Source: JBNKWA01 sp050299555
Lineage (GTDB): Bacteria; Pseudomonadota; Alphaproteobacteria; Rhodobacterales; Rhodobacteraceae
Length of the DNA stretch: 64,000 nt
Reading direction: 5' to 3'
NCBI GenBank assembly: GCA_050299555.1
Contig: JBNKWA010000087.1
Span: 62,001-126,000 of the forward strand
The stretch's first letter is position 1. Each line of letters begins with the position of its first letter. The notes under the pieces are model-generated. The model was not told the origin of the DNA, ran no database searches, and saw nothing but the letters and a program-made list of their open reading frames with translations. A program made the translations under genes and the position numbers. This document shows positions 46,580 through 56,492 of this stretch, piece after piece.

Positions 46580-47851
46580 ATGGACTTCCAGAACCTGTCG
46601 CTCGCCGATTTGAAGGCTAAGAGCCCGGCCGATCTGTTGCAGATGGCCGAGGAGCTCGAGATCGAAAACGCGTCCTCGATGCGCAAGGGCGAAATGATGT
46701 TCGCCATCCTGCGCGAGTTTGCCGAGGAAGGGGTGGAAATCTCCGGCGACGGGGTGCTGGAGGTGCTGCAGGACGGCTTTGGCTTCCTGCGCTCGCCCGA
46801 GGCCAACTATCTGTCCGGTCCCGACGACATCTATGTCAGCCCGAACCAGATCCGGCGGTTTTCGCTGCGCACCGGCGACACGGTCGAGGGGGTGATCCGG
46901 GCGCCCAAGGAAAGCGAACGCTATTTCGGCCTGGTCAAGGTCAACCGCATCAACTTCGAGGATCCCGAAAAGGCGCGCCACAAGGTGCACTTCGACAACC
47001 TGACGCCGCTTTATCCCGACCAGCGGTTCAAGATGGAGATCGAGGATCCGACCATCAAGGACAAGTCGGCGCGGATCATCGACCTGGTTTCGCCGATCGG
47101 CAAGGGCCAGCGCTGCCTGATCGTGGCCCCGCCGCGCACCGGCAAGACGGTGCTGATGCAGAACATCGCGCACTCCATCGAGAAGAACCATCCGGAGTGC
47201 TTCCTGATCGTGCTCTTGGTGGACGAGCGGCCCGAGGAAGTCACCGACATGCAGCGCAGCGTCAAGGGCGAGGTGATCTCGTCGACGTTCGATGAGCCGG
47301 CGACCCGCCACGTGGCGGTCAGCGAGATGGTCATCGAGAAGGCCAAGCGGCTGGTGGAGCACAAGCGCGACGTGGTGATCCTGCTCGATTCGATCACCCG
47401 GCTTGGGCGCGCCTACAACACAGTGGTGCCGTCCTCGGGCAAGGTGCTGACCGGCGGCGTCGATGCCAACGCCCTGCAGCGGCCGAAGCGGTTCTTCGGC
47501 GCGGCGCGGAACATCGAGGAAGGCGGGTCGCTGACCATCATCGCCACGGCGCTGATCGACACCGGCAGCCGCATGGACGAGGTGATCTTCGAAGAGTTCA
47601 AGGGCACCGGCAACTCGGAGATCGTGCTCGACCGCAAGGTCGCCGACAAGCGCGTCTTCCCGTCGATGGACATCCTGAAGTCCGGTACCCGCAAGGAAGA
47701 CCTGTTGGTGGACAAGGGCGAGCTGACCAAGATGTTCGTGCTCAGGCGCATCCTGAACCCGATGGGCACCGCGGACGCCATCGAATTCCTGCTTGGCAAG
47801 CTGAAACAGACCAAGACCAACAGCGAATTCTTCGATTCCATGAACAGCTGA
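46580..47851 (+). CDS. rho: Transcription termination factor Rho
   Basis: RNA-dependent helicase that ends transcription. The 423-residue protein starts MDFQNLSLADLKAKSPADLL and has the RNA-binding cold-shock-like domain GDGVLEVLQDGFGFLRSPEA, Walker A IVAPPRTGKTVLMQNIAH, the Q-loop/R-loop region VPSSGKVLTGGVDANALQRP and KRFFGAARNIEEGGSLTIIA. The end is AIEFLLGKLKQTKTNSEFFD. ATG 46580 is chosen; a TTG 16 codons upstream is not supported. Confidence 0.97.
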   Translation: MDFQNLSLADLKAKSPADLLQMAEELEIENASSMRKGEMMFAILREFAEEGVEISGDGVLEVLQDGFGFLRSPEANYLSGPDDIYVSPNQIRRFSLRTGDTVEGVIRAPKESERYFGLVKVNRINFEDPEKARHKVHFDNLTPLYPDQRFKMEIEDPTIKDKSARIIDLVSPIGKGQRCLIVAPPRTGKTVLMQNIAHSIEKNHPECFLIVLLVDERPEEVTDMQRSVKGEVISSTFDEPATRHVAVSEMVIEKAKRLVEHKRDVVILLDSITRLGRAYNTVVPSSGKVLTGGVDANALQRPKRFFGAARNIEEGGSLTIIATALIDTGSRMDEVIFEEFKGTGNSEIVLDRKVADKRVFPSMDILKSGTRKEDLLVDKGELTKMFVLRRILNPMGTADAIEFLLGKLKQTKTNSEFFDSMNS

Positions 47852-47876
47852 GCTGCGGCGCCTGGGCGCCGATAGT

Positions 47877-49169
47877 GTGGTGGTGACGGGTGGCGATACC
47901 ATATTTGCCCCGGCGACCGCGCGCGGGCAGGCAGGCATCGCGGTGGTGTGCGTCTCGGGACCAAGGTCCCATGACGCGGTGGCGGCCCTCGCTGGCGATG
48001 TGCCGGCGCTGCGGCGGGCAAGCCTCAGGACCCTGAGCGATCCGACCAACGGCGAGCGACTGGACCAGGCGCTGATCCTGTGTTTCGGGCCGGGTGCCAG
48101 CTTTACCGGCGAGGCGATGGCCGAACTGCAGGTGCATGGTGGCGCCGCGGTGGTTTCGGGCGTGCTGGAGGCACTGGCCCGGCTGCCGGGGCTGCGGCTG
48201 GCGGAGCCTGGGGCGTTCACCCGGCGGGCGCTGGACAACGGCAGGCTGGATCTGGCGCAGGTCGAGGGGCTGGCCGATCTTATCGCGGCCGAGACGGCGC
48301 TGCAGCGGCGTCAGGCGCTGAAGGTGATGCAAGGCGCGCTGTCTGCGCGGACCGAGGCGTGGCGCGCGGCGCTGGTGCGGGCCATGGCGCTGTTGGCGGT
48401 GACGATCGACTTTGCCGACGAGGAGGTGCCGGAGGATGTCCGCGCCGAGGTGGCGGGGCTGGTCGGCGAGGTGAAGTCCGGCATCGCGGCGGAGCTTGCC
48501 GGCAGTGTCGCCGCTGAGCGGGTGAGGGACGGGTTCGAGGTTGCCATCGTCGGTGCGCCGAACGTCGGAAAATCCACACTTCTCAATTGCTTGGCCGGGC
48601 GCGAGGCGGCGATCACGTCATCCGTGGCCGGTACCACCCGTGACGTGATCGAGGTGCGGATGGACCTGTCCGGGCTGCCGGTGACGCTGCTCGACACCGC
48701 TGGTCTGCGCGAGACTTCGGATGCGGTGGAGCGGATTGGCGTGGCGCGGGCAACCGAGCGTGCGATCGCCGCCGACCTGCGGGTGTTTCTGGTCGAAGGG
48801 GAAGAGCGGCTGCCGGTATCAGCGCAGCCGGGCGACATTACCGTGGGCGCCAAGGCGGACTTGGGCGGTGAAGGCGTGTCGGGGCTGACCGGGCTGGGCG
48901 TGGAGCGGCTTCTGGCGGAGATCGGAGATGTGCTGGGCGCGCGTGCCTCGGGGGCGTCCTCGGCGATCCGGTTGCGGCACCGGCTGGCGCTGGAGGCAGC
49001 GCTGGGTGATTTGGAATCGGCTGAAGCTGGTGTAATGAGCGGTGAAGCTGAAGAGGTCGTGGCCGAGATGTTGCGGCAGGCGGTGCGGTCTCTGGACGTT
49101 CTGGTTGGCCGGGTAGACGTGGAAGACATACTAGATGTTGTGTTTTCATCATTCTGTCTAGGCAAATAA
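47877..49169 (+). CDS. mnmE: tRNA modification GTPase MnmE (TrmE)
   Basis: With MnmG it makes cmnm5U34 in tRNA. The 430-residue protein has the folate-binding N-domain (DTIFAPATARGQAGIAVVCV, SFTGEAMAELQVHGG). The G domain has FEVAIVGAPNVGKSTLLNCL, TTRDVIEVRMDL and DTAGLRETSDAVERIG. The C-terminal FCLGK contains the required Cys (CIGK-type motif). The start is one of three consecutive GTG codons at 47877-47885. It follows rho by 25 bp and precedes mnmG by 1 bp. Confidence 0.96.
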   Translation: MVVTGGDTIFAPATARGQAGIAVVCVSGPRSHDAVAALAGDVPALRRASLRTLSDPTNGERLDQALILCFGPGASFTGEAMAELQVHGGAAVVSGVLEALARLPGLRLAEPGAFTRRALDNGRLDLAQVEGLADLIAAETALQRRQALKVMQGALSARTEAWRAALVRAMALLAVTIDFADEEVPEDVRAEVAGLVGEVKSGIAAELAGSVAAERVRDGFEVAIVGAPNVGKSTLLNCLAGREAAITSSVAGTTRDVIEVRMDLSGLPVTLLDTAGLRETSDAVERIGVARATERAIAADLRVFLVEGEERLPVSAQPGDITVGAKADLGGEGVSGLTGLGVERLLAEIGDVLGARASGASSAIRLRHRLALEAALGDLESAEAGVMSGEAEEVVAEMLRQAVRSLDVLVGRVDVEDILDVVFSSFCLGK

Positions 49170-49170
49170 G

Positions 49171-51048
49171 GTGTTTCACGTGAAACAAGCCCAGTTCGAT
49201 GTGCTCGTGGTCGGTGGTGGCCACGCTGGCTGCGAGGCTGCGCAGGCGGCGTTTCGCATGGGCGCACGGACGGCGCTGGTGACCCATCGCTTTGACCGCA
49301 TCGGCGAGATGTCGTGCAATCCGGCCATCGGGGGCCTCGGCAAGGGGCACCTGGTGCGCGAGATCGACGCGCTGGACGGGGTGATGGGCCGGGTGGCGGA
49401 CCGGGCCGGGATCCAGTTCCGGCTGCTGAACCGGCGCAAGGGTCCGGCGGTGCAGGGCCCGCGAACCCAGGCCGACCGCAACCTGTACCGGGCAGCGATG
49501 CAGGCGGAGTTTCGGTCACGGCCGGGGCTCCGGGTCATCGAGGCAGAGGTAGCCGACCTGATCGCGGTGGGCGAGCGGGTGACCGGCGTGGTGCTGAAGG
49601 ACGGGGTGGAGATTTCCGCCGGTGCAGTGATCCTGACTACCGGGACCTTCCTGCGCGGGGTGATCCATGTCGGCGAGCAAAGTTTCGACGGCGGCCGCAT
49701 GGGTGATGACGCGGTCGTGCCGCTGGCCCGGCGGATCGAGGCGATGGGTCTGCCGCTGGGCCGGCTGAAGACGGGGACGCCGCCGCGGCTTTCCGGGCGG
49801 TCGATTGATTGGGCGCGGCTGGAAATGCAGGAGGCGGACGCCGAGCCGGAGCTGTTCTCGTTCATGTCGGCGGGGCCGACGGTGCCGCAAATTGCCTGCG
49901 GCATCACCTGGACCAATTCGGCCACGCATGAGGTTATCGCTGAGAATCTTGGTCGATCGGCCATGTATGGCGGCAGGATCAGCGGCGTCGGTCCACGCTA
50001 TTGCCCGTCGATCGAGGACAAGGTGGTGCGCTTTGCCGACAAGAACGCGCACCAGGTATTTCTGGAGCCCGAGACCCTTGACGGCGCGGTGGTCTATCCG
50101 AACGGCATTTCCACCTCGCTGCCCGAGGATGTGCAGGCGCGGTATGTGCGGACGATCGTTGGCCTGGAGGGCGCCGAGATCCTTCGCCCGGGCTATGCCA
50201 TCGAGTATGACTTTGTTGATCCCCGTGCGCTGGATGGTGGTCTGGCGGTCAAGGGATACAAGGGGTTGTATCTGGCCGGGCAGATCAACGGCACTACGGG
50301 CTATGAGGAAGCCGCCGCGCAAGGGCTTGTTGCCGGTCTGAATGCGGCTGCCTTTGCGGGTGACGGCGAACCGATCCGGTTTGACCGTGCGGAGGCCTAT
50401 CTCGGGGTTTTGATCGACGACCTGGTCACTCGCGGCGTTAGTGAGCCCTATCGGATGTTCACCTCGCGGGCCGAGTTCCGGTTGTCGCTGCGGGCCGACA
50501 ATGCCGACCAACGGCTGACGCCGAAGGGCATTGCGCTGGGTTGTGTTGATGAGGCGCGGCGGCGGGCGTTCGAGGAGAAGCGCGTGTCACTGGCGGCGGC
50601 GCGGGCGGTCGCGGGGCGCTTGACGCTGACGCCGAACGAGGCGGGGCGGCACGGATTGCGGCTCAACAACGATGGCATTCGGCGCTCGGTGCTGGACCTT
50701 CTGGCGCAAAATTCCGTTGAAATCGAGCAACTTACGAGCATCTGGGCCGAATTCGGCGCGATACCGCCGCATGTCCGCACGCAGCTTGGGCGTGATGCGC
50801 GATACGCTGTCTATGTGGAGCGGCAAGCGGCGGAAGTGGAGACTCTGCGTCGGGAATCGTCGCGCGAGATCCCGGTTTCGTTGGATTACAGGGCGATTTC
50901 GGGGCTTTCGGCCGAATTGCAGGGTAAGCTTGCCAGGGCGCGCCCGGAAAACCTGGGTCAGGCGGCGCGGATAGACGGCATGACACCGGCCGCGCTGGTG
51001 CTGATCCTGGCTCAACTTCGCCGAGGCGAGAAGCGGAAGTCTGCCTGA
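49171..51048 (+). CDS. mnmG: tRNA uridine-5-carboxymethylaminomethyl modification enzyme MnmG (GidA)
   Basis: FAD enzyme and partner of MnmE. The 625-residue protein has FDVLVVGGGHAGCEAAQAAF (FAD loop), EMSCNPAIGGLGKGHLVREI, GPRTQADRNLYRAAMQ, LTTGTFLRGVIHVGEQSFDGG (shown as LTTGTFLRG and IHVGEQ), LKTGTPPRLSGRSIDW and GINGTTGYEEAAAQG-like QINGTTGYEEAAAQGLVAG. GTG start; codons 2-6 (FHVKQ) are encoded by a perfect parS site. It overlaps rsmG by 3 bp. Confidence 0.97.
   Translation: MFHVKQAQFDVLVVGGGHAGCEAAQAAFRMGARTALVTHRFDRIGEMSCNPAIGGLGKGHLVREIDALDGVMGRVADRAGIQFRLLNRRKGPAVQGPRTQADRNLYRAAMQAEFRSRPGLRVIEAEVADLIAVGERVTGVVLKDGVEISAGAVILTTGTFLRGVIHVGEQSFDGGRMGDDAVVPLARRIEAMGLPLGRLKTGTPPRLSGRSIDWARLEMQEADAEPELFSFMSAGPTVPQIACGITWTNSATHEVIAENLGRSAMYGGRISGVGPRYCPSIEDKVVRFADKNAHQVFLEPETLDGAVVYPNGISTSLPEDVQARYVRTIVGLEGAEILRPGYAIEYDFVDPRALDGGLAVKGYKGLYLAGQINGTTGYEEAAAQGLVAGLNAAAFAGDGEPIRFDRAEAYLGVLIDDLVTRGVSEPYRMFTSRAEFRLSLRADNADQRLTPKGIALGCVDEARRRAFEEKRVSLAAARAVAGRLTLTPNEAGRHGLRLNNDGIRRSVLDLLAQNSVEIEQLTSIWAEFGAIPPHVRTQLGRDARYAVYVERQAAEVETLRRESSREIPVSLDYRAISGLSAELQGKLARARPENLGQAARIDGMTPAALVLILAQLRRGEKRKSA
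49172..49187. other. parS partition site 1 (inside the 5' end of mnmG)
   Basis: TGTTTCACGTGAAACA, an exact match to the conserved chromosomal parS palindrome, lies in the first codons of mnmG. ParB, encoded 3.3 kb downstream, should nucleate here. Confidence 0.95.
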
Positions 51049-51674
51049 TGTCCCCCCGGCTGGCGGGGCTCGCTGTTTCACGTGAAACAGAGGACCGACT
51101 GGACGCGTTCGTGTCGCTGCTTCAGAAGTGGAACCGCCGCATCAATCTGATCGGGCGATCCACCGCAGACGATATCTGGTCGCGCCATGTTTCCGATTCC
51201 GCCCGCCTTTTGGCGCTGGCGCCGGCGGAGGCGCTTCGCTGGCTCGATCTCGGCTCTGGTGCCGGGTTTCCGGGAATGGTGCTGGCGGTACTGCTGGCCG
51301 AGTTGCGACCGGCGGCGCGCATGACCCTGGTCGACAGCGACGAGCGCAAGTGCGCCTTTCTGGCCGAGGCGGCGCGGGTCACCGGTATCGCGGTCGATAT
51401 CCGGAATGCCCGGATCGAGGCGCTGCCGCCGCAGGGCGCCGAGGTCGTGACAGCGCGCGCGCTGGCACCGCTGACGGATCTTCTGGAGTTGTCGGTCCGC
51501 CACCGGGCGCCGGGCGGCGTACTTCTGTTCCCCAAGGGCCAAAACGCGCAATCCGAATTGACCGCGGCCCGCCGGTTCTGGCATATCGAAGTCGAGACGA
51601 TTCCTGCCGGACCGGGCCAAGGATCGGACCAGCAGGGCGTCACCTTCCGCGTCGGAGAAGCCAGTCGTGTCTGA
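51048..51674 (+). CDS. rsmG: 16S rRNA (guanine-527-N7)-methyltransferase
   Basis: RsmG (GidB) methylates G527 of 16S rRNA with SAM. The 208-residue protein has LLQKWNRRINLIGRSTADDI, the SAM loop WLDLGSGAGFPGMVLAVLLA, VDSDERKCAFLAEAARVTGI and EVVTARALAPLTDLLEL. The segment AVSRETE near residue 10 is encoded by the second parS. ATG overlaps the mnmG stop (TGATG); the 3' end overlaps parA by 8 bp. Confidence 0.95.
   Translation: MSPRLAGLAVSRETEDRLDAFVSLLQKWNRRINLIGRSTADDIWSRHVSDSARLLALAPAEALRWLDLGSGAGFPGMVLAVLLAELRPAARMTLVDSDERKCAFLAEAARVTGIAVDIRNARIEALPPQGAEVVTARALAPLTDLLELSVRHRAPGGVLLFPKGQNAQSELTAARRFWHIEVETIPAGPGQGSDQQGVTFRVGEASRV
51074..51089. other. parS partition site 2 (inside the 5' end of rsmG)
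   Basis: A second perfect TGTTTCACGTGAAACA, 1.9 kb from the first, within the rsmG coding sequence and 1.4 kb before parB. Confidence 0.95.
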
Positions 51675-52489
51675 CAGCCATGCGGCGCATATCGTAGCAG
51701 TCACAAACCAGAAGGGCGGCGTCGGCAAGACGACCACCGCCATCAATCTCGGCACCGCGCTGGCCGCGATCGGACGCCGCGTGCTGCTGATCGACCTCGA
51801 TCCGCAGGGCAACGCGTCGACCGGCCTGGGGGTTCCGCGCGAGGCCCGCAAGATCAGCAGCTATGATCTTATAATGCGTGGGATGCCGCTACATGATGTG
51901 GCTCAGGCAACCAATATCCCCAACCTGTGGATCGCACCGGCGTCGAGTGACCTCAGTTCCGCCGATGTCGAGCTGGTGGCCGATGCCGGCCGCGTGCGTC
52001 GGCTGCGCCGCGGATTGCTGCCCGACCCGGCCCGCGCCTATGACTACATCCTGATCGACTGCCCGCCGTCGCTGAACCTTCTGACCATCAACGCACTGGT
52101 GGCGGCGGACTCGGTGATCGTGCCGCTGCAGTGCGAGTTCTTCGCCCTCGAGGGGCTGTCGCAGCTGATGCTGACGATCCGCGAGATCCGCCAGACGATC
52201 AACCCAAGGTTGCGAATACAGGGCATCGTGCTGACCATGTACGACCAGCGCAACCGGCTCTCCGGCCAGGTGGAAAACGACGTGCGCGAGAACCTCGGCG
52301 ATCTGGTCTACGACACCATCGTGCCGCGCAATGTCCGCCTGAGCGAGGCGCCGTCGCATGCCTTGCCGGCGCTGATCTATGACCAGCGCTGCGCCGGTTC
52401 GATCGCCTATCAGAAGCTCGCGGCCGAGATGCTGCGGCGCATGAAGGACCCGCTGGTGACGGGGCCGTCCGAGGACAAGAGGAGCGAAC

Positions 52490-52506
<17 letters not shown>
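51667..52506 (+). CDS. parA: Chromosome partitioning ATPase ParA
   Basis: Walker-type ATPase that moves ParB-parS complexes. The 279-residue protein has the deviant Walker A VTNQKGGVGKTTTAINLGTA, LLIDLDPQGNASTGLG, YDYILIDCPPSLNLLTINAL and EFFALEGLSQLMLTI, as in chromosomal Soj/ParA. GTG start at 51667 within the rsmG 3' end (8-bp overlap); overlaps parB by 17 bp. The tight series mnmE-mnmG-rsmG-parA-parB is probably one transcript. Confidence 0.96.
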
Positions 52507-53380
<874 letters not shown>

Positions 53381-53392
53381 TCGGGCCTGCGG

Positions 53393-54799
53393 TCAAAACC
53401 CGAAGGCATTGACGTCGGCGGCGTAGACCTCGGCGGCGCGCGCGGTCAGCGCCGGCGTCTCCACCTCGTCGAGTGCAAACGGCAGGGCTGACGTTGCGGC
53501 GGGCAGCGAGGCGGGCAGCCCGCTGAGCGCCGCGAGATAGGCCAGCCCGGGTTCCAGCCGGTCCTCGCGCAGCACCGCCGACACCGGCACCCGCGTTGCC
53601 AGCGCATCCAGCGCCGGGCGCTGCGGCAGCCAGGCCGGGTCGGGCCTGAGCGGCGTGCGCCCCGCGGCACTGGCGGCGGCGAAGTCCAGAAATGCCGCCA
53701 GCCCGGCGCGCGCCTCGGCGGCGCCGAAGCCTGCCGCCTCCAGGCCGGCGCGGCGGTCTTCGGGGCCGATCATCGGCATTGCCGCGCCGTGGCTGCGCGC
53801 CAGGTGCTGGCGCAGTTCGGTGCTGTGCTGTGCCTCGCCGAGCAGGACCTGCCGCTGGTAGACCGCGAAAGCCCGGGTCAGTGGGCGGCAGAGATAGGTG
53901 AAGACCGGCCGCCCGGGGTTCTTTCGCTGCCACTGTCCCAGCCCTGCCGCCCCCAGACGCGGGATCGCGCCGGGCAGCAGCGCGGCAAGGCCGTCGTGAT
54001 CCGAGCCCGGCAGGCGCGCGAAGACCGCCCGTTCCCCGGCCAGGACCTCTGTCGCCCGCAGGAAGGGCCAGTGGTCGGGCGGCGCCGTTTCGGTTTCGGC
54101 GACATAGCCGGAGCGCCCGAGATAGGCCTCGAAGTCGGCGAAATTGGCGATCCGCTCGGTCAGCGGCAGCACGTTCTGGCGTCGGGTGAGCTGTTTGAGC
54201 GACTTCAGGCCTTCGCTCTCGTTCAACCAGAGGGCGAGCCCGTTCAGCACCGCCACGTCGCGGCACTCCTCGTAGCGGATCGGGAAGAAGGTCTGGCCGG
54301 CCTGGCGGATCTGGCGTTCCAGCCCACTGTACCAGGCGTCGAGATCGGCGCAGTAGGCCTCGAACCCGTCGGCATCGAAATGGGCCGCGACCGCCTTGCG
54401 CTTGCGCCCGTCGGCAAGCTTCCACTGGCCGGTCTGCCGGGCGGTGGTCTCGGACAGGTAGGAGTCGAGCGGTGAGCGCCGCAGCACGATCTTGGCGGCG
54501 CGGGGGTCAGCAATGGCCCGGCCGACGATGCGCTGGTCGTGGCCGTCGAAGAGCCGGAAGCCGGGCAGCACGTCCGGGTCCGCCGCCCGGATCGCCTCGA
54601 TCAGCCGTTCGGGGTGGCGGCCGCGCAGCCCCATGTCGATGCCGAAAAGCGCGTGCTGGCCCTCGTGTCCGATGAAGCCGGGATTGTAGAGCTCGCCGTG
54701 GCAGTGAAGGCCCGGGTACTGGTTGATCGAGGCTTCCAGCAGGTTGGAGCCGGTGCGCATCGCCGCGATGATGACGAAATAGTCGAACGCGCGTGCCAC
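53393..54799 (-). CDS. NodH-like sulfotransferase family protein
   Basis: A 468-residue protein. The N-terminal half is a PAPS sulfotransferase domain of the NodH/Stf0 type: FDYFVIIAAMRTGSNLLEAS (phosphosulfate loop), CHGELYNPGFIGHEGQ, GFRLFDGHDQRIVGR, KIVLRRSPLDSYLSETTARQ (3'-phosphate loop) and KRKAVAAHFDADGFEAYCAD. The C-terminal 220 residues contain a second, degenerate-looking domain (PVFTYLCRPLTRAFAVYQRQ). Start: GTG 54799 has GGAG eight bases upstream; a TTG at 54805 sits too close to it. Last gene of the leftward polysaccharide cluster; probably adds sulfate to the polymer (inference). Confidence 0.85.
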   Translation of the reverse strand: MARAFDYFVIIAAMRTGSNLLEASINQYPGLHCHGELYNPGFIGHEGQHALFGIDMGLRGRHPERLIEAIRAADPDVLPGFRLFDGHDQRIVGRAIADPRAAKIVLRRSPLDSYLSETTARQTGQWKLADGRKRKAVAAHFDADGFEAYCADLDAWYSGLERQIRQAGQTFFPIRYEECRDVAVLNGLALWLNESEGLKSLKQLTRRQNVLPLTERIANFADFEAYLGRSGYVAETETAPPDHWPFLRATEVLAGERAVFARLPGSDHDGLAALLPGAIPRLGAAGLGQWQRKNPGRPVFTYLCRPLTRAFAVYQRQVLLGEAQHSTELRQHLARSHGAAMPMIGPEDRRAGLEAAGFGAAEARAGLAAFLDFAAASAAGRTPLRPDPAWLPQRPALDALATRVPVSAVLREDRLEPGLAYLAALSGLPASLPAATSALPFALDEVETPALTARAAEVYAADVNAFGF

Positions 54800-54814
54800 G
54801 GGCAAGGCTCCGGA

Positions 54815-56467
54815 TCAGGCCGGGAGGGATGGCGGCGACAGCGTGGGCAGGTCGATGCCGCCCGGCACCATCGGCTGCAAGTCTCGCACGAAGGACGCGA
54901 GTTCGGCAAGGCCGGGCCAACCCTCGGTCGCAAGCTCCAGACCGGCCTCGGCCATGAGGTCGGCGGCCAGCGCGGCGGGCTGGGCCAGCGCGGCGGCAAG
55001 CGGCCATCGCCGGGTGGTGGCCTGCGCCTCGGGGCCGCAAAGCTGGGCGAGGCGGCGGCGCTCGGCGCGGGCAGCGTTTGCCGCGGATTCCGCAAGTGCC
55101 GGCGGCGCGAGCCTTGCCCGGTCGCGCCACAGTGCCACCAGCCAGGCGTCGTCGATGCGCCAGACATGGGCCATGGGGTCGGCGGCCAGATGCGCGGCCA
55201 GATCGGGCTGGTCATCAGGCTCGAACAGGAGCGCCTGGCGGCGCCCGCGATCCGCCCAGAGGAGTCGCGCGAGATACTGGGCGGGATCCCGGTCGCGGAC
55301 CGCCGCGGTGCCGGGTAAGTTGCCGGGCAGGCAGCCGGACCGGAGCGGTCCGGCTGCCTCGCCAGACGCCAGCGCATCCGCGTTGCCGGCGAACAGGCGG
55401 CCATGCACCACGCGGTCGGGCCCGGCCGAGGGCGGCGGCCCGCCGAGGGCGGCGAACCCCTCCAGCACGTCGTAGGCGGCGGCACTGTCGGCGCCGCCCG
55501 CCGGCCCGTTCCTGGCGAAGCGGCCCATGTTCATGACCCCGTCGCGGCCGGCGACCTGTCGCGCCAGCGCCACGTCGAGGATCCGGTCCAGGGCGTCGTC
55601 GGTGGTCTTCGGCCGTGGGCTCTGCCTGAGGAAGCGCTCGTAGAGCCCGTCCGCCCCGGGCCAGATCTTGCGCAGGAAGAACGCGTCCACCGTGGCGATG
55701 GCCTCGGCATGGTCGTCGTAATAGACGAACGGCTTGCCCTTGCTGTCGAAGCGCGAATAGGTCAGCGAGCGCGGCACCAGCGCCCGGGTGTGCTTGCGCG
55801 CCAGGGTCTGGAAATAGGTCTCGTCGGGGATCCAGGCGGTGCGGAAATAGCGCCGGTATGCCGGCAGTGCCGGGTCGGCGAGGATCGCCCGGATGGTGGC
55901 GCTGGTCAGGCACCACCATTGCGAGCCGATATGCGGCACGATGCCATCGGGGATGTGGCGGCGGATGCCGAGCCGGCGCTGCAGCGACACCGAGGTGTCG
56001 AAGAGCCACCGGTGACGGTCCCAGGAGAACGGGAAGTAGAGCGTGAAGCGCTCGATGGAGAGGCCGTCCACCACCCAGTCCTGGCCGGTCACCGGGACGC
56101 TTTCGACGAAGTCGGTGTCGGGGTGGGCGTCGAGGAACGCGGCAAGCTCGGCCACCGGCCGGATCGGCAGGCAGCTGCCGGAGATCTGGCAGACATGGGT
56201 GACCTCGGGCCAGCGCCCGAGCAGCAGCCGGGCCGTGGTTTCGGCCGCATCCACCAGCGAGAAGGTGCCCCATTCGCAGCGCAGGCGCGGTGCCAGCAGG
56301 ATGTGGGGATGGCCCACCAGAGCGCCCGCCACCTCGGCGGCGCGGTCGTCGGGCAGTCGCGCGTCCAGGTGCACCGCCACCCGGCAGTCGCCGTCGGCCA
56401 GCACTCGGGCGACCTGCGCCACCCGGCTGAGCCCGGTATGGGCGAGAAGGATGATCCCGACCGTCAC
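54815..56467 (-). CDS. GT14-type (core-2/I-branching-like) glycosyltransferase with C-terminal DUF5927-like domain
   Basis: A 550-residue protein. The N-terminal 300 residues resemble beta-1,6-N-acetylglucosaminyltransferases of family GT14: GIILLAHTGLSRVAQVARVL, VHLDARLP, PRLRCEWGTFSLVDAAETTA, HVCQISGSCLPIRPVAELAA, IGSQWWCLTSATIRAIL and IPDETYFQTLARK. The C-terminal 230 residues look like the DUF5927 extension seen in Rhodobacterales, of unknown function. GTG start. It lies 25 bp after the GT2 gene and 15 bp before the sulfotransferase gene. Confidence 0.85.
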   Translation of the reverse strand: MTVGIILLAHTGLSRVAQVARVLADGDCRVAVHLDARLPDDRAAEVAGALVGHPHILLAPRLRCEWGTFSLVDAAETTARLLLGRWPEVTHVCQISGSCLPIRPVAELAAFLDAHPDTDFVESVPVTGQDWVVDGLSIERFTLYFPFSWDRHRWLFDTSVSLQRRLGIRRHIPDGIVPHIGSQWWCLTSATIRAILADPALPAYRRYFRTAWIPDETYFQTLARKHTRALVPRSLTYSRFDSKGKPFVYYDDHAEAIATVDAFFLRKIWPGADGLYERFLRQSPRPKTTDDALDRILDVALARQVAGRDGVMNMGRFARNGPAGGADSAAAYDVLEGFAALGGPPPSAGPDRVVHGRLFAGNADALASGEAAGPLRSGCLPGNLPGTAAVRDRDPAQYLARLLWADRGRRQALLFEPDDQPDLAAHLAADPMAHVWRIDDAWLVALWRDRARLAPPALAESAANAARAERRRLAQLCGPEAQATTRRWPLAAALAQPAALAADLMAEAGLELATEGWPGLAELASFVRDLQPMVPGGIDLPTLSPPSLPA

Positions 56468-56492
56468 CGCCGGCCCGCCGCGTTGCCTGCGC

